This document shows positions 6,983 to 15,020 of a stretch of 16,267 nucleotides of DNA, piece after piece. The position numbers and the translations under genes were made by a program. The first letter of the stretch is position 1, and each line of letters starts with the position of its first letter. The stretch comes from Candidatus Aminicenantota bacterium (GTDB lineage: Bacteria > Acidobacteriota > UBA6911 > RPQK01 > JAJDTT01): positions 1-16,267 of the forward strand of contig JAPOYZ010000012.1 of assembly GCA_026706325.1 (NCBI GenBank), in the 5' to 3' direction. Under the pieces are notes generated by a model. The model made no database searches. It saw only the letters and a program-made list of their open reading frames with translations, and had not been told where the DNA came from.

Positions 6983-8737
6983 ATGAAGACGATCAGATTG
7001 ACGGTTGGCTTATGTTTTGTGCTGGGACTGGCCGGCGTTTTCCCCGTCGCGCACCTCGCACTTGCGCAGTCGCAGGAAGCCTGTCCGAGGCCGTCCGCAC
7101 TTCCGGCCCTGCCCGAGGGGTTGGTAACCGCTGCCCAGGTGGAGAGCGGCGATGCTACCCTGCCGGAACTCGTGCAGGGGTTTCGAAACTACAGTGCGAA
7201 TGTCCTCCAATTGCCGAATGCAACCGGGTATCTCGGATGTCTAATGACGCATGAGGGCCCTTTCAGGTTCGGGGCCACCTACCTTGTTGTCCTGACTCCT
7301 GGAGGCAGGGTAGCGGTGCACGGCAAGGACGTGCTTTTGTCGGGCGGGCTGCTCGACTCCGAAATTTTCGCGCAGATCACCCAAGCCGCCAAGTCGTCTG
7401 AACTTGGCGGTCCATTCATGGCGGAGGCGGCTGACGCCGACGGTTATGCCGCGGGTCACCTGGGTTTTGACGGTCTCCCGGCCATCCTGGTCGCCGGCTT
7501 CGATCTTCAGGAATCCCACTTGGGGGAGGAGGACATAGACCCCGGTGATGTCCTCGCGGTTACGGCCCATGACGTGGTGGAACGCGAAACTCTGAAGGCC
7601 TTCGTGGATGGGACACTACGCTACATCGTCGGACTCTACAGGCAAGAAGGCCGTGACGCTTTCGTTAAAATCAAGAGAATTCTCCGGATTCCGAACGGAC
7701 CCTGGAGAGCAGGCCCCGTCTACCTGTTCATCATGGATGGAAGCGGGTTCACGCTCTTTCACGGAGCGTTTCCGGAGAGATACGAGCTTCAAGCCCCTAC
7801 CGACGTCCTCAGAGACGCTGTCACCGGAGAACTCATCCTACCCCAGATTATCGAGGTGGCGACCCAAAGCGAGGACGGCGGCTACGTCGAGTACCATTTC
7901 GACGATCCCAATGACGACACCGACAGCGCCGATGTACCCAAGGTGACCTACGCCCGTGCGATTTCGTTTACCGTCGAGACTCCCGGTTCCGAGCCAAGAA
8001 TGCGGTCCTTTATCGTCGGCTCCGGCTTCTACAAGGACCGTCAGATGGCCCTGGACTTCGCCCATTTCGGCAACGGGGACTCCTTCAGCTCCGATGTGGT
8101 ATTGGTGAACCTGGCCGCCACGCCGATTCAGCCCCTCGTCTTTTTCTATGACAAGTCAGGCGAACTCATCGACCCGGAATCGCTGGTGGACGTCATGGAT
8201 CACCTGCAGGCCACAGACTACGGCGCTCTGACCCTCCAATCCGAATTGCCGTCCCTGGGAGAGGTCACTATTTCGACCAACGGCATGGGGGACCTTGTGA
8301 CCGGTTCGGTGAAAGTCGTCACCGAAGGTCGCGACAGCCCCATCGGAGGGGTCCTGCGCTATGACTTTTCGGGCGTCGGCGTGGCTGGCGTGGGAGCCAG
8401 CCAGGCGCTCCGCGACGCCATCATCCCCGTACGCCGCCAAGCCGGCGGCGTCAACACGGGAGCGGCCCTCCGAAACCTGAGCGAGTCCGAACTGGAGTTG
8501 AGCTGCCGATTGATGATGGGTGGCGAGATGATCGAAATGAAGCCGGTGACTCTGCCGGCCAATGGTCAGGACGCCATGTTCATCGATCAATTGTTCGACC
8601 ACGACACGTCGGACTTCACCGGTTCGGTCCGTTGTACGGCGTCGGCAGGACAGCAGGAATTCACCGGAGTGGCCGTAGAGATGGACGTCATGAACGGTGT
8701 CTTCACCACGCTGCCGGTGGTGCCGGTGGACAGATAG
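6983..8737 (+). CDS. Secreted Cache-domain protein with C-terminal beta-sandwich
   Basis: A 584-residue exported protein. MKTIRLTVGLCFVLGLAGVF with a cleavage-like ALAQS at about 26-30 is a signal peptide. Residues about 85-175 (FGATYLVVLTPGGRVAVHG) look like a first Cache-type sensor fold. Residues about 205-350 are a clearer Cache domain: AFVKIKRIL, GPVYLFIMDGSGFTLFHG (244-261), PQIIEVATQSEDGGYVEYHF, then VTYARAI and IVGSGFY. From FAHFGNGDSFSSDVVLVNLAAT (359-380) to the end runs a beta-sandwich module. Cache domains bind small ligands outside the cell and are usually attached to a kinase or chemoreceptor; here no membrane or signalling domain follows, so it is a free secreted binding protein. 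ATG 6983 has AGGAG at 6970-6974; the frame extends to 6902 but without a ribosome site. Confidence 0.75.
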   Translation: MKTIRLTVGLCFVLGLAGVFPVAHLALAQSQEACPRPSALPALPEGLVTAAQVESGDATLPELVQGFRNYSANVLQLPNATGYLGCLMTHEGPFRFGATYLVVLTPGGRVAVHGKDVLLSGGLLDSEIFAQITQAAKSSELGGPFMAEAADADGYAAGHLGFDGLPAILVAGFDLQESHLGEEDIDPGDVLAVTAHDVVERETLKAFVDGTLRYIVGLYRQEGRDAFVKIKRILRIPNGPWRAGPVYLFIMDGSGFTLFHGAFPERYELQAPTDVLRDAVTGELILPQIIEVATQSEDGGYVEYHFDDPNDDTDSADVPKVTYARAISFTVETPGSEPRMRSFIVGSGFYKDRQMALDFAHFGNGDSFSSDVVLVNLAATPIQPLVFFYDKSGELIDPESLVDVMDHLQATDYGALTLQSELPSLGEVTISTNGMGDLVTGSVKVVTEGRDSPIGGVLRYDFSGVGVAGVGASQALRDAIIPVRRQAGGVNTGAALRNLSESELELSCRLMMGGEMIEMKPVTLPANGQDAMFIDQLFDHDTSDFTGSVRCTASAGQQEFTGVAVEMDVMNGVFTTLPVVPVDR

Positions 8738-8758
8738 ACTCACTGTCCGTCTTCGGCC
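8733..8758 (+). repeat. Related 26-bp leader sequence, copy 2
   Basis: Matches 5303-5328 at 23 of 26 positions. The TAG stop of the Cache gene lies inside it. About 22 bases further on, a GTG followed by leucine-rich codons sits where the start codon lies relative to copy 1, so this may be the remnant of a duplicated gene leader. Confidence 0.55.
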
Positions 8759-8943
8759 ACCGGGCACGAAGAGGACCCGGCGTGTTGCTTCTCTGGTTGG
8801 GATCTTCGCCGCGACCACACCAGCCCATCGTCGATGAGCTGCTGAAAGTGATCCACTATGGCCCCTGCAGCGGGTCGGAATCTGATTCCCAAGTGAGTCG
8901 TTGCAGAATTACTACGCCTGCCAAAGCGCAAGAGATGGTGGAT
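8759..8943. other. Gap between Cache gene and GT2 gene, no gene seen
   Basis: Apart from the repeat at 8733-8758 and the stem-loop at 8944-8970, nothing recognisable lies here. A short open frame on the plus strand (LLLWLGSSPRPHQPIVDELL) begins at the GTG near 8781 but resembles no family and ends within 180 bases. Confidence 0.5.
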
Positions 8944-8975
8944 GCCCGGCGTCGCTGACGCATCTCGGGCAGGAG
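8944..8975 (+). promoter_or_regulatory. Stem-loop abutting the GT2 ribosome site
   Basis: GCCCG-GCGTC (8944-8953) pairs with GACGC (8957-8961) and, past a 4-base bulge, CGGGC (8966-8970). The ribosome site AGGAG follows at once (8971-8975), five bases before GTG 8981. A stem directly against the ribosome site could tune translation, and it argues against the upstream in-frame ATG at 8942. Confidence 0.5.
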
Positions 8976-8980
8976 TCCCG

Positions 8981-9796
8981 GTGCCAAACGGACAGCCGCC
9001 CTCCGCCGGTCAAGAAAGTTTTTCGACCTTGAGCGACCCCTCGTCTCCTGGGCACAACCCGGTGTCCATCGTCGTGCCGACGTTTCGGGAGGCCGCCAAT
9101 ATCCCGACCCTGGTCCGCCGCGTATCCGCCGCTTTGTCCGATTGGCCCGCCGAGTGGGAGCTGATCCTGGTCGATGACGACTCGAACGACGGCAGCGAGG
9201 CGATCGTCGCCAAGTGGGGAGGCCGCTTGCCGGTGCGGATGGTGACCCGCCGCGGCGCGACCCGGGACTTGTCCCTCTCGGTTCTGGAAGGCATGCGGCT
9301 CGCACGCTGCGACCGGCTGGTGGTCATGGACGCCGACCTGTCCCATCCGCCGGAACAGATCATCGACCTGCTGGCCGCCTTCGACGCCGATTGCGACATG
9401 GTCGTCGGCAGCCGCTACGTGCCTGAAGCGCGGATGGACCCGGCCTGGAGCCTCGCCCGCGCGCTCCTGTCCCGGGCCGGCACACTGATGGCGCGTCCGC
9501 TCGCCGATTGCCGCGACCCCTTGTCCGGCTTCTTCGCCACCGACCGGCGGCGTCTGCCCGATCTGGAGGATCTTCATCCCGTCGGCTATAAGATTGCCCT
9601 TGAGCTGATGGCCCGGGGGCGGCTTCGTGTCCGGGAAGTCCCGATCCGATTCGGCGCCCGCCACCGGGGAACGAGCAAGTTGAACTGGCGGACACCCTTC
9701 AACTTTCTGCGGCACCTGTCCCGACTCTACGGCTACCGTGTCCACGAGAGGGTGCGGAGGACACTCTCGGACAGATCCCCGCGCTCTGCGTCGTGA
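8981..9796 (+). CDS. Polyprenyl-phosphate mannose synthase-like GT2
   Basis: A 271-residue family-2 glycosyltransferase of the dolichol-phosphate mannose synthase type. The nucleotide-sugar strand is VSIVVPTFREAANIPTLV (28-45). The metal/nucleotide motifs are VDDDSNDGS (64-72) and MDADLSHPPE (116-125), the latter being the DPM1 hallmark. DPLSGFF (179-185), GYKIALELM (202-210) and RHRGTSKL (227-234) are also diagnostic. It lacks the C-terminal membrane helices of GtrB-like relatives, so it is a compact DPM1-like form working at the inner membrane face. The expected reaction transfers mannose (less surely another hexose) from a GDP- or UDP-sugar to polyprenyl phosphate. GTG 8981 is preferred over ATG 8942 because of AGGAG at 8971-8975. 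It precedes the TMTC-like gene by about 84 bases and probably feeds it donor. Confidence 0.87.
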   Translation: MPNGQPPSAGQESFSTLSDPSSPGHNPVSIVVPTFREAANIPTLVRRVSAALSDWPAEWELILVDDDSNDGSEAIVAKWGGRLPVRMVTRRGATRDLSLSVLEGMRLARCDRLVVMDADLSHPPEQIIDLLAAFDADCDMVVGSRYVPEARMDPAWSLARALLSRAGTLMARPLADCRDPLSGFFATDRRRLPDLEDLHPVGYKIALELMARGRLRVREVPIRFGARHRGTSKLNWRTPFNFLRHLSRLYGYRVHERVRRTLSDRSPRSAS

Positions 9797-9880
9797 GCAC
9801 CGCGGAGACGGTGGCCGCCGGCCCTCTACGAGCCGTTGCAGGTCATCGCCGGCAGTTGAGAAATGTCCGAGAGGAAGCGA

Positions 9881-12304
9881 ATGGCACTCCCCGCCGACGG
9901 TGACCGCTCTGCCGGCTGGTTGATCGCCCGTGCCCTGGTGCTCGGCCTCCTGGTCGTCGCCAGCTATCTGCCGGCGCTTGAAGCCGGATTCGTCTGGGAC
10001 GACACGATCTTCGCCGATGAGCCGGTGGTGCACGCCTGGTCCGGACTGTGGAACATCTGGTTCTCGCCGGCCGACATCAAGAAGGAAGGTCACTACTGGC
10101 CCGTCGTCTACACCAGTTTCTGGCTGGAGCACAAGCTTTGGGGGGTGAATCCGCTCGGCTATCACGCTGTCAATCTACTTTTGCACATCGCCAACGTCCT
10201 GTTGATCTGGCGGATCCTCCGGCGCTTGGCTGTGCCGGGCGCCTGGGTCATCGCGGCCGTGTTTGCCGTCCACCCTCTGCATGTCGAATCGGTCGCCTGG
10301 GTCATCGAGCGCAAGGACCTGCTCTCCGCTCTGTTCTACTTGACGGCGGCGCTGACCTGGATCCGGTACGTGGAGGCACCCAAACCGGCCCGCTACCTGC
10401 TGGTGCTCGGCCTGTTCACAGCCGGCCTGTTGTCCAAGTCCATCGTGGTCACACTGCCGGTGTCGCTCTTGATCTGGCACTGGTGGCGATCAGGCCGGGT
10501 GACGCGAACCGACTTGCTCCGTGTGGCGCCGCTTTTCGCGCTGGCGGCGGCCATCACGGCCCTGGACCTGTCGTTCTATACCTCTCGGGAGCCCCTGGCG
10601 CTGGGCTACTCGTTCATCGACCGGATCCTGATTGCGGCGCGGGCGCTGTGGTTCTACGTGGGCAAGCTGCTGTGGCCGACCGGTCTGGCCATTGTCTATC
10701 CGCTTTGGGAGATCGATCCCGTGGACCCGGTCGCCTGGATCTATGTCCTGGCTGCCGCCGCCCTGCCGGCTTTGCTCTGGATCGGCCGGGATCGGCTGGG
10801 GCGGGGACCGCTGGCCGGCGTCCTCTTCTATGCCGTGACGCTGTCACCGGTGCTCGGTTTCGTCGACTACGGCTACATGCAGTTCTCTCTGGTCGCGGAC
10901 CGGTTCCAATACTTGGCCGGCCTCGGCGTGCTGGCGGTGCTCCTTGGAGCCGCCACATTCGCCGTAAGCCGACTACCGTCTGCGTTGAGAACCGGCGCAG
11001 GCGGCGCGCTCGTCGTCACGCTCGCGGTGCTGGGCACGCTCACCTGGCGCCAGACGGGCATCTACCGTGACCCGGTCGCCTTTTTCAGCCACATCGTCGC
11101 ACTCAATCCCGAGGCGCGGGACGCCCACCTCAACCTGATGGGTCCCCTTTCGGACGCCGGCCACCACGAGGAGGCGCTGGCCGCGGGCCGTATCGGCGTG
11201 GCACAGCGTCCCGGAAATGCGGACATCCATTCCAATCTGGGCCGGGTGCTCACCCGTCTGGACCGCCTCGACGAGGCCGAATCGGCACTTCGCACGGCCC
11301 TGGGCATCGAACCCCGGCATCTCAACGCCAACCAGAACCTCGGAGAGGTGCTGCGGAGACAAGGCCGGCACGCCGAGGCCATCGAGACCTACCACCGCGT
11401 ACTGGAGATCGACGACAGACTGGTGTACGGGAACGGTGGACTCGGCATTGCGCTGTTCCATTCGGGACGCTATGCGGAAGCGATTGCGCCTCTCGAGAAA
11501 GCGCTTGAATTGGCGCCTGACGCCCATTTCACGGGGGAACTCGCCATGTACGCGGGGCGCGCAGCGTTCCGGTTGGACCGGCTCGACGCCGCGAGTGCGC
11601 ATCTCCGGCGTGCCGCGGCGTCGATGCCGGATCCTGCGGATGCCCTGGTGGAACTGTCCAATGTCAGGTTCGCGCAGGGCCGGGCCGACGAAGCCTTGGA
11701 TCACCTGCGCCGGGCGCGGGAGTTGCGGCCGAACGACCCCGCGACGCTCGTCAACGCGGGTGAGGCGCTGAGGAAGGGGGAACGGAGTACGGAGGCGATC
11801 GCGTTGTACCGCAAAGCGCTGCGGATCGATGCCGACTTCGTGCCCGCCCAAGTTGGCCTGGGTGCGGCGCTGTTCAACCTGGAACGCTACGACGAAGCCC
11901 TGGAATCGTTGACCCGCGCCATCCAGCAGGAAATGGATCCGGGAACAGCGGCGACGGCACACTACCTGTCCGCCCGGACCCTGTTGGAACTGGATCGGAA
12001 GGACGAGGCGGCGGCGCAATTCGAACACGCCCTGAAGCGGGATCAGAACCACGCGAAAACCCTGGACTACCTGGCCCATTTGAGGTTCGGACAGAAAAAA
12101 TACGAGGCCGCCCTGGACCTGTATCGAACCCAGGCGACGCTGAAACCGGGCAGCGCCACCGTCCATGCCAACATCGGCGTGACGCTCTACTTCCTGGGAC
12201 GTCATGCCGAAGCGCTGGAAAGCATGGAACAGGTGCTGCGGCTCGACCCGGACCACCAGATGGCCCGGAAAATGGTCGCTCAACTTCGCAAGGGGAACCG
12301 GTAA
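9881..12304 (+). CDS. TMTC-like membrane GT-C glycosyltransferase with TPR tail
   Basis: An 807-residue protein in two halves. Residues 12-395 are polytopic membrane with GT-C features: FVWDD (37-41) in the first outside loop with paired aspartates, HYWPVVYTSFWLEHKLWG, GYHAVNLLLH, and HPLHVESVAWVIERKDLLSA (131-150), the signature of the TMTC family; ALWFYVGKLLWPTGLAIVYP is DUF1736-like. From about 405 to the end run about eleven TPR repeats (such as NADIHSNLGRVLTRLDRLDEAESAL). Eukaryotic TMTC proteins use dolichol-phosphate mannose to O-mannosylate cadherins. Here the TPR half should face the periplasm and hold the acceptor; its identity is unknown. An ATG at 9863 is also in frame, but AGGAAG just before 9881 favours the latter. 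It ends ten bases from the convergent hydrolase gene. Confidence 0.85.
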   Translation: MALPADGDRSAGWLIARALVLGLLVVASYLPALEAGFVWDDTIFADEPVVHAWSGLWNIWFSPADIKKEGHYWPVVYTSFWLEHKLWGVNPLGYHAVNLLLHIANVLLIWRILRRLAVPGAWVIAAVFAVHPLHVESVAWVIERKDLLSALFYLTAALTWIRYVEAPKPARYLLVLGLFTAGLLSKSIVVTLPVSLLIWHWWRSGRVTRTDLLRVAPLFALAAAITALDLSFYTSREPLALGYSFIDRILIAARALWFYVGKLLWPTGLAIVYPLWEIDPVDPVAWIYVLAAAALPALLWIGRDRLGRGPLAGVLFYAVTLSPVLGFVDYGYMQFSLVADRFQYLAGLGVLAVLLGAATFAVSRLPSALRTGAGGALVVTLAVLGTLTWRQTGIYRDPVAFFSHIVALNPEARDAHLNLMGPLSDAGHHEEALAAGRIGVAQRPGNADIHSNLGRVLTRLDRLDEAESALRTALGIEPRHLNANQNLGEVLRRQGRHAEAIETYHRVLEIDDRLVYGNGGLGIALFHSGRYAEAIAPLEKALELAPDAHFTGELAMYAGRAAFRLDRLDAASAHLRRAAASMPDPADALVELSNVRFAQGRADEALDHLRRARELRPNDPATLVNAGEALRKGERSTEAIALYRKALRIDADFVPAQVGLGAALFNLERYDEALESLTRAIQQEMDPGTAATAHYLSARTLLELDRKDEAAAQFEHALKRDQNHAKTLDYLAHLRFGQKKYEAALDLYRTQATLKPGSATVHANIGVTLYFLGRHAEALESMEQVLRLDPDHQMARKMVAQLRKGNR

Positions 12305-12314
12305 GCGGTCCCGC

Positions 12315-14195
12315 CTATTCTTGCCGCTGGTTTCCGTCCGTGCTGACGGCAGGCGACGGGTCCGATTTCCGACTCGGGATCACCGGCAAAGTGACGTGGG
12401 AGGGAGATTCGGCGTCATGAAAGACCTTCTGCCGAGCCACTTCTGAACGGGTCTCCAGACCGATGTTGTCGGCGCCCGTGTTCAAATTTCGGAGGTAGTA
12501 GGGAAAGTAACTGCTGGAGATCTCGACGCGGATGCGGTGCCCCTTCTTGAACACGTTCCCGGTCGACCTCCAGAACTCGATCGTATATTCGTAGACCCTG
12601 CCGGGCTCGATCCGGCTCAGACGCTCCGGATTGAACGCCCCTCCTCGCTGCGGGTCCCGATGCCGCGCCCGGATCACCCCGTCACACAGGAGGGCGGCAT
12701 ACCCGTCGGGATGGACGTCGATCAGGCGCACCATCCAATCGGTATCCCGGGCCGAGGTCGCCGCATAGAGCTTCGCCTCGACCGGCCCAGTTACTTCGAT
12801 GTCCTGGGCCAGCGGCGGCGTCGTATAGACCAGCACGTCGTCCCGGATCGACGGGATACGCGCATCCACCGCTCCATCGATATGGCCATTCGTAAAAGGG
12901 GCGCTGGGCGTGGGATCAGCCGGATCGTAGACGTAACTGTCCCACGCTTCCTCACCCGGCGGTGTGGTGTTCAACACCCCGTCTCCCTTCAGCGAATTGG
13001 CCTTCCCTTCACTGTGCAGGTAGTACTTCGTCCATTTCGTTTGAGGCAGAGGCCAATCCGGTTCCGCGTACCAGCGGTTGGGGCCCATGACGAAGACATG
13101 CACGGGAGGCCCATCGGTCACTCCGTTGTCGATCCCCTTCAGGAAGTGGTCGAACCACCGGCAAATCATTCCGTTCAGGTCGATCACGGCGTCGGGACCG
13201 TAGTCGAATCCCGCCACCACCCGTTGGTTGATGGCGTGCTGCCAGGGCCCGATGACGAGGGACGGTCGCCGGGATTCCGGGGTCGCTCCGTACTGCTTCA
13301 TCCCCTGGTAGTTCATGGGCGAGCCGGGATAATTCGCATCGAACCACCCCGTGATGTTCAAGGCCGGCACCGTCATCTTCGAATAGTTGTGTTCGCCCTG
13401 GTAGGAGATCTTCCTCCAGTATTCACCGGTCGAGAGGTTTTGCCGGATCCAGGTCCCGAACCAGGGTGCATCCAGCGCCCCCTTCACTTTCGGAATGTCG
13501 ATATAGGGCAGGTGCATGTATTCTTCGTGCCGATTGTTTGAAAAGCCGCCGTAGGGCCCTTCGCCGATCACCTGGATGGTGCGGCCGGCCATCATTCCCG
13601 CTCCCCAATCCATGGCCCAGCTCACCAGGATGCCGTTCTGGTACGGAGCGTTGAAGAACTGGTCCGGGGGAGCCACCTCGGGGGCGATCGCCTTCAGGGA
13701 AGGAGGCGCCTGGCTGGCAGTCCACCACTGGGTCCAACCCAGATAAGAGCCCCCGGTCATGCCGACACTGCCGTTGGACCAGGATTGGCGCGCCAGCCAC
13801 TCCACAAGGTCGTAGCCGTCCGTCTTGTGCTTCGCGTCGAAGATGTCCGTTTCCCCTTCCGAATCGTATCGGCCGCGCAAGTCGGAAACGGCGTAGACGT
13901 AACCCCGCCGCGCGAACCACTTGGCTCGATCCGTCCCAAATCCGGGTGTTCCACCGAGATTGCTGTAACCCGTGTGAGTCAGAATCACGGGAAATCTTCC
14001 CGGAGCGTCGGGCCGGTAGAGGTCCACGGAAATCCTGACCCCGTCTCTCATGGGCACCTTGTTCCCCAGCACGACCTTGGTTTCGTACTCCGGCTCGGAA
14101 TAGTGCCCCGAATCCGGTTTCTGGTGCCCTGCCAGCGCCGGCAGGCCAAGCCCCACCAGGGACAGGGTCGATACAATCCTATGCCCGCGTCCCAT
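12315..14195 (-). CDS. Secreted CocE/NonD family serine hydrolase
   Basis: A 626-residue alpha/beta hydrolase of the CocE/X-Pro dipeptidyl-peptidase (S15) group. It has a signal peptide (MGRGHRIVSTLSLVGLGLPALAG). The catalytic triad can be placed: Ser150 in GMTGGSYLGW, Asp286 in ITGWFDANY and His320 in VIGPWQHAIN. DLRGRYDSEGE (105-115) is the oxyanion-side loop typical of the family, and the C-terminal part from about 420 (IEVTGPVEAKLYAATSARDTDWMVRLIDVHPDG) is the X-Pro C-terminal jelly-roll domain. Family members cleave acyl esters, glutaryl-amides or X-Pro peptides; the substrate is not predictable here. ATG 14195 has AAGGAG nearby, whereas the open frame running up to 14276 crosses the end of the group II intron and is not coding. 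The intron lies 47 bases upstream in the gene's leader. Confidence 0.88.
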   Translation of the reverse strand: MGRGHRIVSTLSLVGLGLPALAGHQKPDSGHYSEPEYETKVVLGNKVPMRDGVRISVDLYRPDAPGRFPVILTHTGYSNLGGTPGFGTDRAKWFARRGYVYAVSDLRGRYDSEGETDIFDAKHKTDGYDLVEWLARQSWSNGSVGMTGGSYLGWTQWWTASQAPPSLKAIAPEVAPPDQFFNAPYQNGILVSWAMDWGAGMMAGRTIQVIGEGPYGGFSNNRHEEYMHLPYIDIPKVKGALDAPWFGTWIRQNLSTGEYWRKISYQGEHNYSKMTVPALNITGWFDANYPGSPMNYQGMKQYGATPESRRPSLVIGPWQHAINQRVVAGFDYGPDAVIDLNGMICRWFDHFLKGIDNGVTDGPPVHVFVMGPNRWYAEPDWPLPQTKWTKYYLHSEGKANSLKGDGVLNTTPPGEEAWDSYVYDPADPTPSAPFTNGHIDGAVDARIPSIRDDVLVYTTPPLAQDIEVTGPVEAKLYAATSARDTDWMVRLIDVHPDGYAALLCDGVIRARHRDPQRGGAFNPERLSRIEPGRVYEYTIEFWRSTGNVFKKGHRIRVEISSSYFPYYLRNLNTGADNIGLETRSEVARQKVFHDAESPSHVTLPVIPSRKSDPSPAVSTDGNQRQE

Positions 14196-14242
14196 CACTT
14201 CTCCTTTCCGCGCGTCTTTCTCAGGAAAATATGGGCTGCCAG

Positions 14243-14284
14243 ATCGGGTCGGGCGCAGGGGATTGCGCCCCTGCACCCTCCCAC
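14243..14284 (-). ncRNA. Group II intron domain VI with branch-point adenosine
   Basis: On the minus strand GGG-U-GCAGGGG pairs with CCCCUGC-G-CCC around a 6-base loop (14262-14267). A lower GGG/CCC helix (14280-14282 with 14246-14248) encloses an unpaired A corresponding to position 14249. That A is seven residues from the 3' end at 14243, the canonical place of the lariat branch point. Confidence 0.75.
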
Positions 14285-14318
14285 ACCACCGGACGTACCG
14301 TTTTCAGTATCCGGCGGT
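14285..14318 (-). ncRNA. Group II intron domain V
   Basis: Exactly 34 nt on the minus strand. The lower helix pairs ACCGCCGGA with TCCGGTGGT (9 bp with one G-U), the upper helix TACTG/CGGTA carries an AAAA loop, and the 2-base CG bulge sits on the 3' side. The catalytic triad reads CGC. Length, bulge and triad all fit domain V. Confidence 0.85.
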
Positions 14319-14328
14319 TGGAGTCACC

Positions 14329-14347
14329 CGAGGTCCGATGGACCTCG
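14329..14347. repeat. Perfect hairpin inside the intron (domain IV region)
   Basis: CGAGGTCC (14329-14336) and GGACCTCG (14340-14347) form a perfect 8-bp stem with a 3-base loop. A second stem, CTCTCCCC/GGGGAGAG, lies at 14452-14472. They occupy the place where a maturase gene would sit in a full-length intron. Confidence 0.6.
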
Positions 14348-14895
14348 TACCCGGCCGTTCTTTCCGGCTTTCGCCGTCAGTGTGACTCCGAGCCCCGCCG
14401 TTCCAGCTTGACGGGTTCCACCCTTGGGCCTTTCCTGCCGGCCCGCTGAGACTCTCCCCGTCCGGGGGAGAGCACCCCGCGTCCCGTTCTCGGGAGTCGT
14501 TGTGCCTCCACTGACGAGTCCACCATAGGGTCGGTACGACTCCTTCGGTCCTTCGCTCCACCGGCATTACCCAGCTTCTTCGCTACTATGACCTCTGCTG
14601 ACTTCTCAAAGGCTCTCACCCTTGAGATCTCCCCGAGTAAGGTGCTGCCTCTTTCCCCCCGCGCCGCCCGGCTCTACCTGGTGCGTCTGGATGGAGTTCG
14701 GGTTTCGCTGTTCCTCGCCAGCTCACCGCCCGCACTCGGCCTCGCTGCCGATTCGTGTTCCTGCGGTCGTGGGTTTGCCTGCCGCTTCCTCCAGCTTCAC
14801 CTCGCGGCTACGCCTTGCGGTTCGGCTAAGGTTGGTTCCATCACCTCCTTCGGGATCTCTCATCCCTTAGAGACAGCCCATGTCGGGCACACGAG

Positions 14896-14915
14896 GGGGG
14901 ACATCCTTGTCCCCC
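14896..14915. repeat. Perfect stem-loop at the intron's 5' exon
   Basis: GGGGGACA (14896-14903) and TGTCCCCC (14908-14915) form a perfect 8-bp stem with loop TCCT. On the minus strand the stem ends three bases before the intron's first nucleotide. It looks like a terminator stem or REP-like unit without a T-run. Some group II introns insert beside such stems. Confidence 0.7.
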
Positions 14916-15020
14916 ATTCTCTATTTTGTCCCAACCATAGTAATGTCCTACCTCCAGTCGCCGCTCCTCTCGGCGCCCTGTACACTGAAAGCTGCAACCA
15001 TCGCTGCGAGGTAATCGACC

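Larger units (their letters stand above)
14243..14892 (-). mobile_element. ORF-less group II intron
   Basis: Read on the minus strand, the 650-nt element begins GTGTGCCCGACATGGGC at 14892, which agrees with the GUGYG start and the opening of many bacterial group II introns. It ends GACCCGAT at 14243. Tracts near 14550-14571 (GGTAATGCCGGTGGAGCG) and 14579-14608 (AGAGGTCATAGTAGCG) are those that in relatives precede the maturase gene. Domain V (14285-14318) and VI (14243-14284) are intact in structure. There is no reverse transcriptase frame: the region between is only about 230 bases with several hairpins. A full intron is usually 1.9-2.5 kb, so this one has lost, or never had, its protein and would need one supplied in trans. 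Confidence 0.85.

Noticed and set aside
8912..10165. 417-codon antisense frame over the GT2 and TMTC-like genes
   Set aside because: Both sense genes have clear catalytic motifs; the antisense product has no family pattern.
10973..12283. 436-codon antisense frame over the TPR region
   Set aside because: Long antisense frames are expected opposite GC-rich TPR repeats; the sense frame is certain.
14196..14276. N-terminal extension of the hydrolase to 14276
   Set aside because: It crosses the intron 3' end, lacks a ribosome site, and would bury the signal peptide that begins at ATG 14195.
14377..14870. Short open frames inside the group II intron on both strands
   Set aside because: They fall in structured intron RNA and show no reverse transcriptase motifs; small annotated proteins of this kind in databases are usually intron sequence read through.
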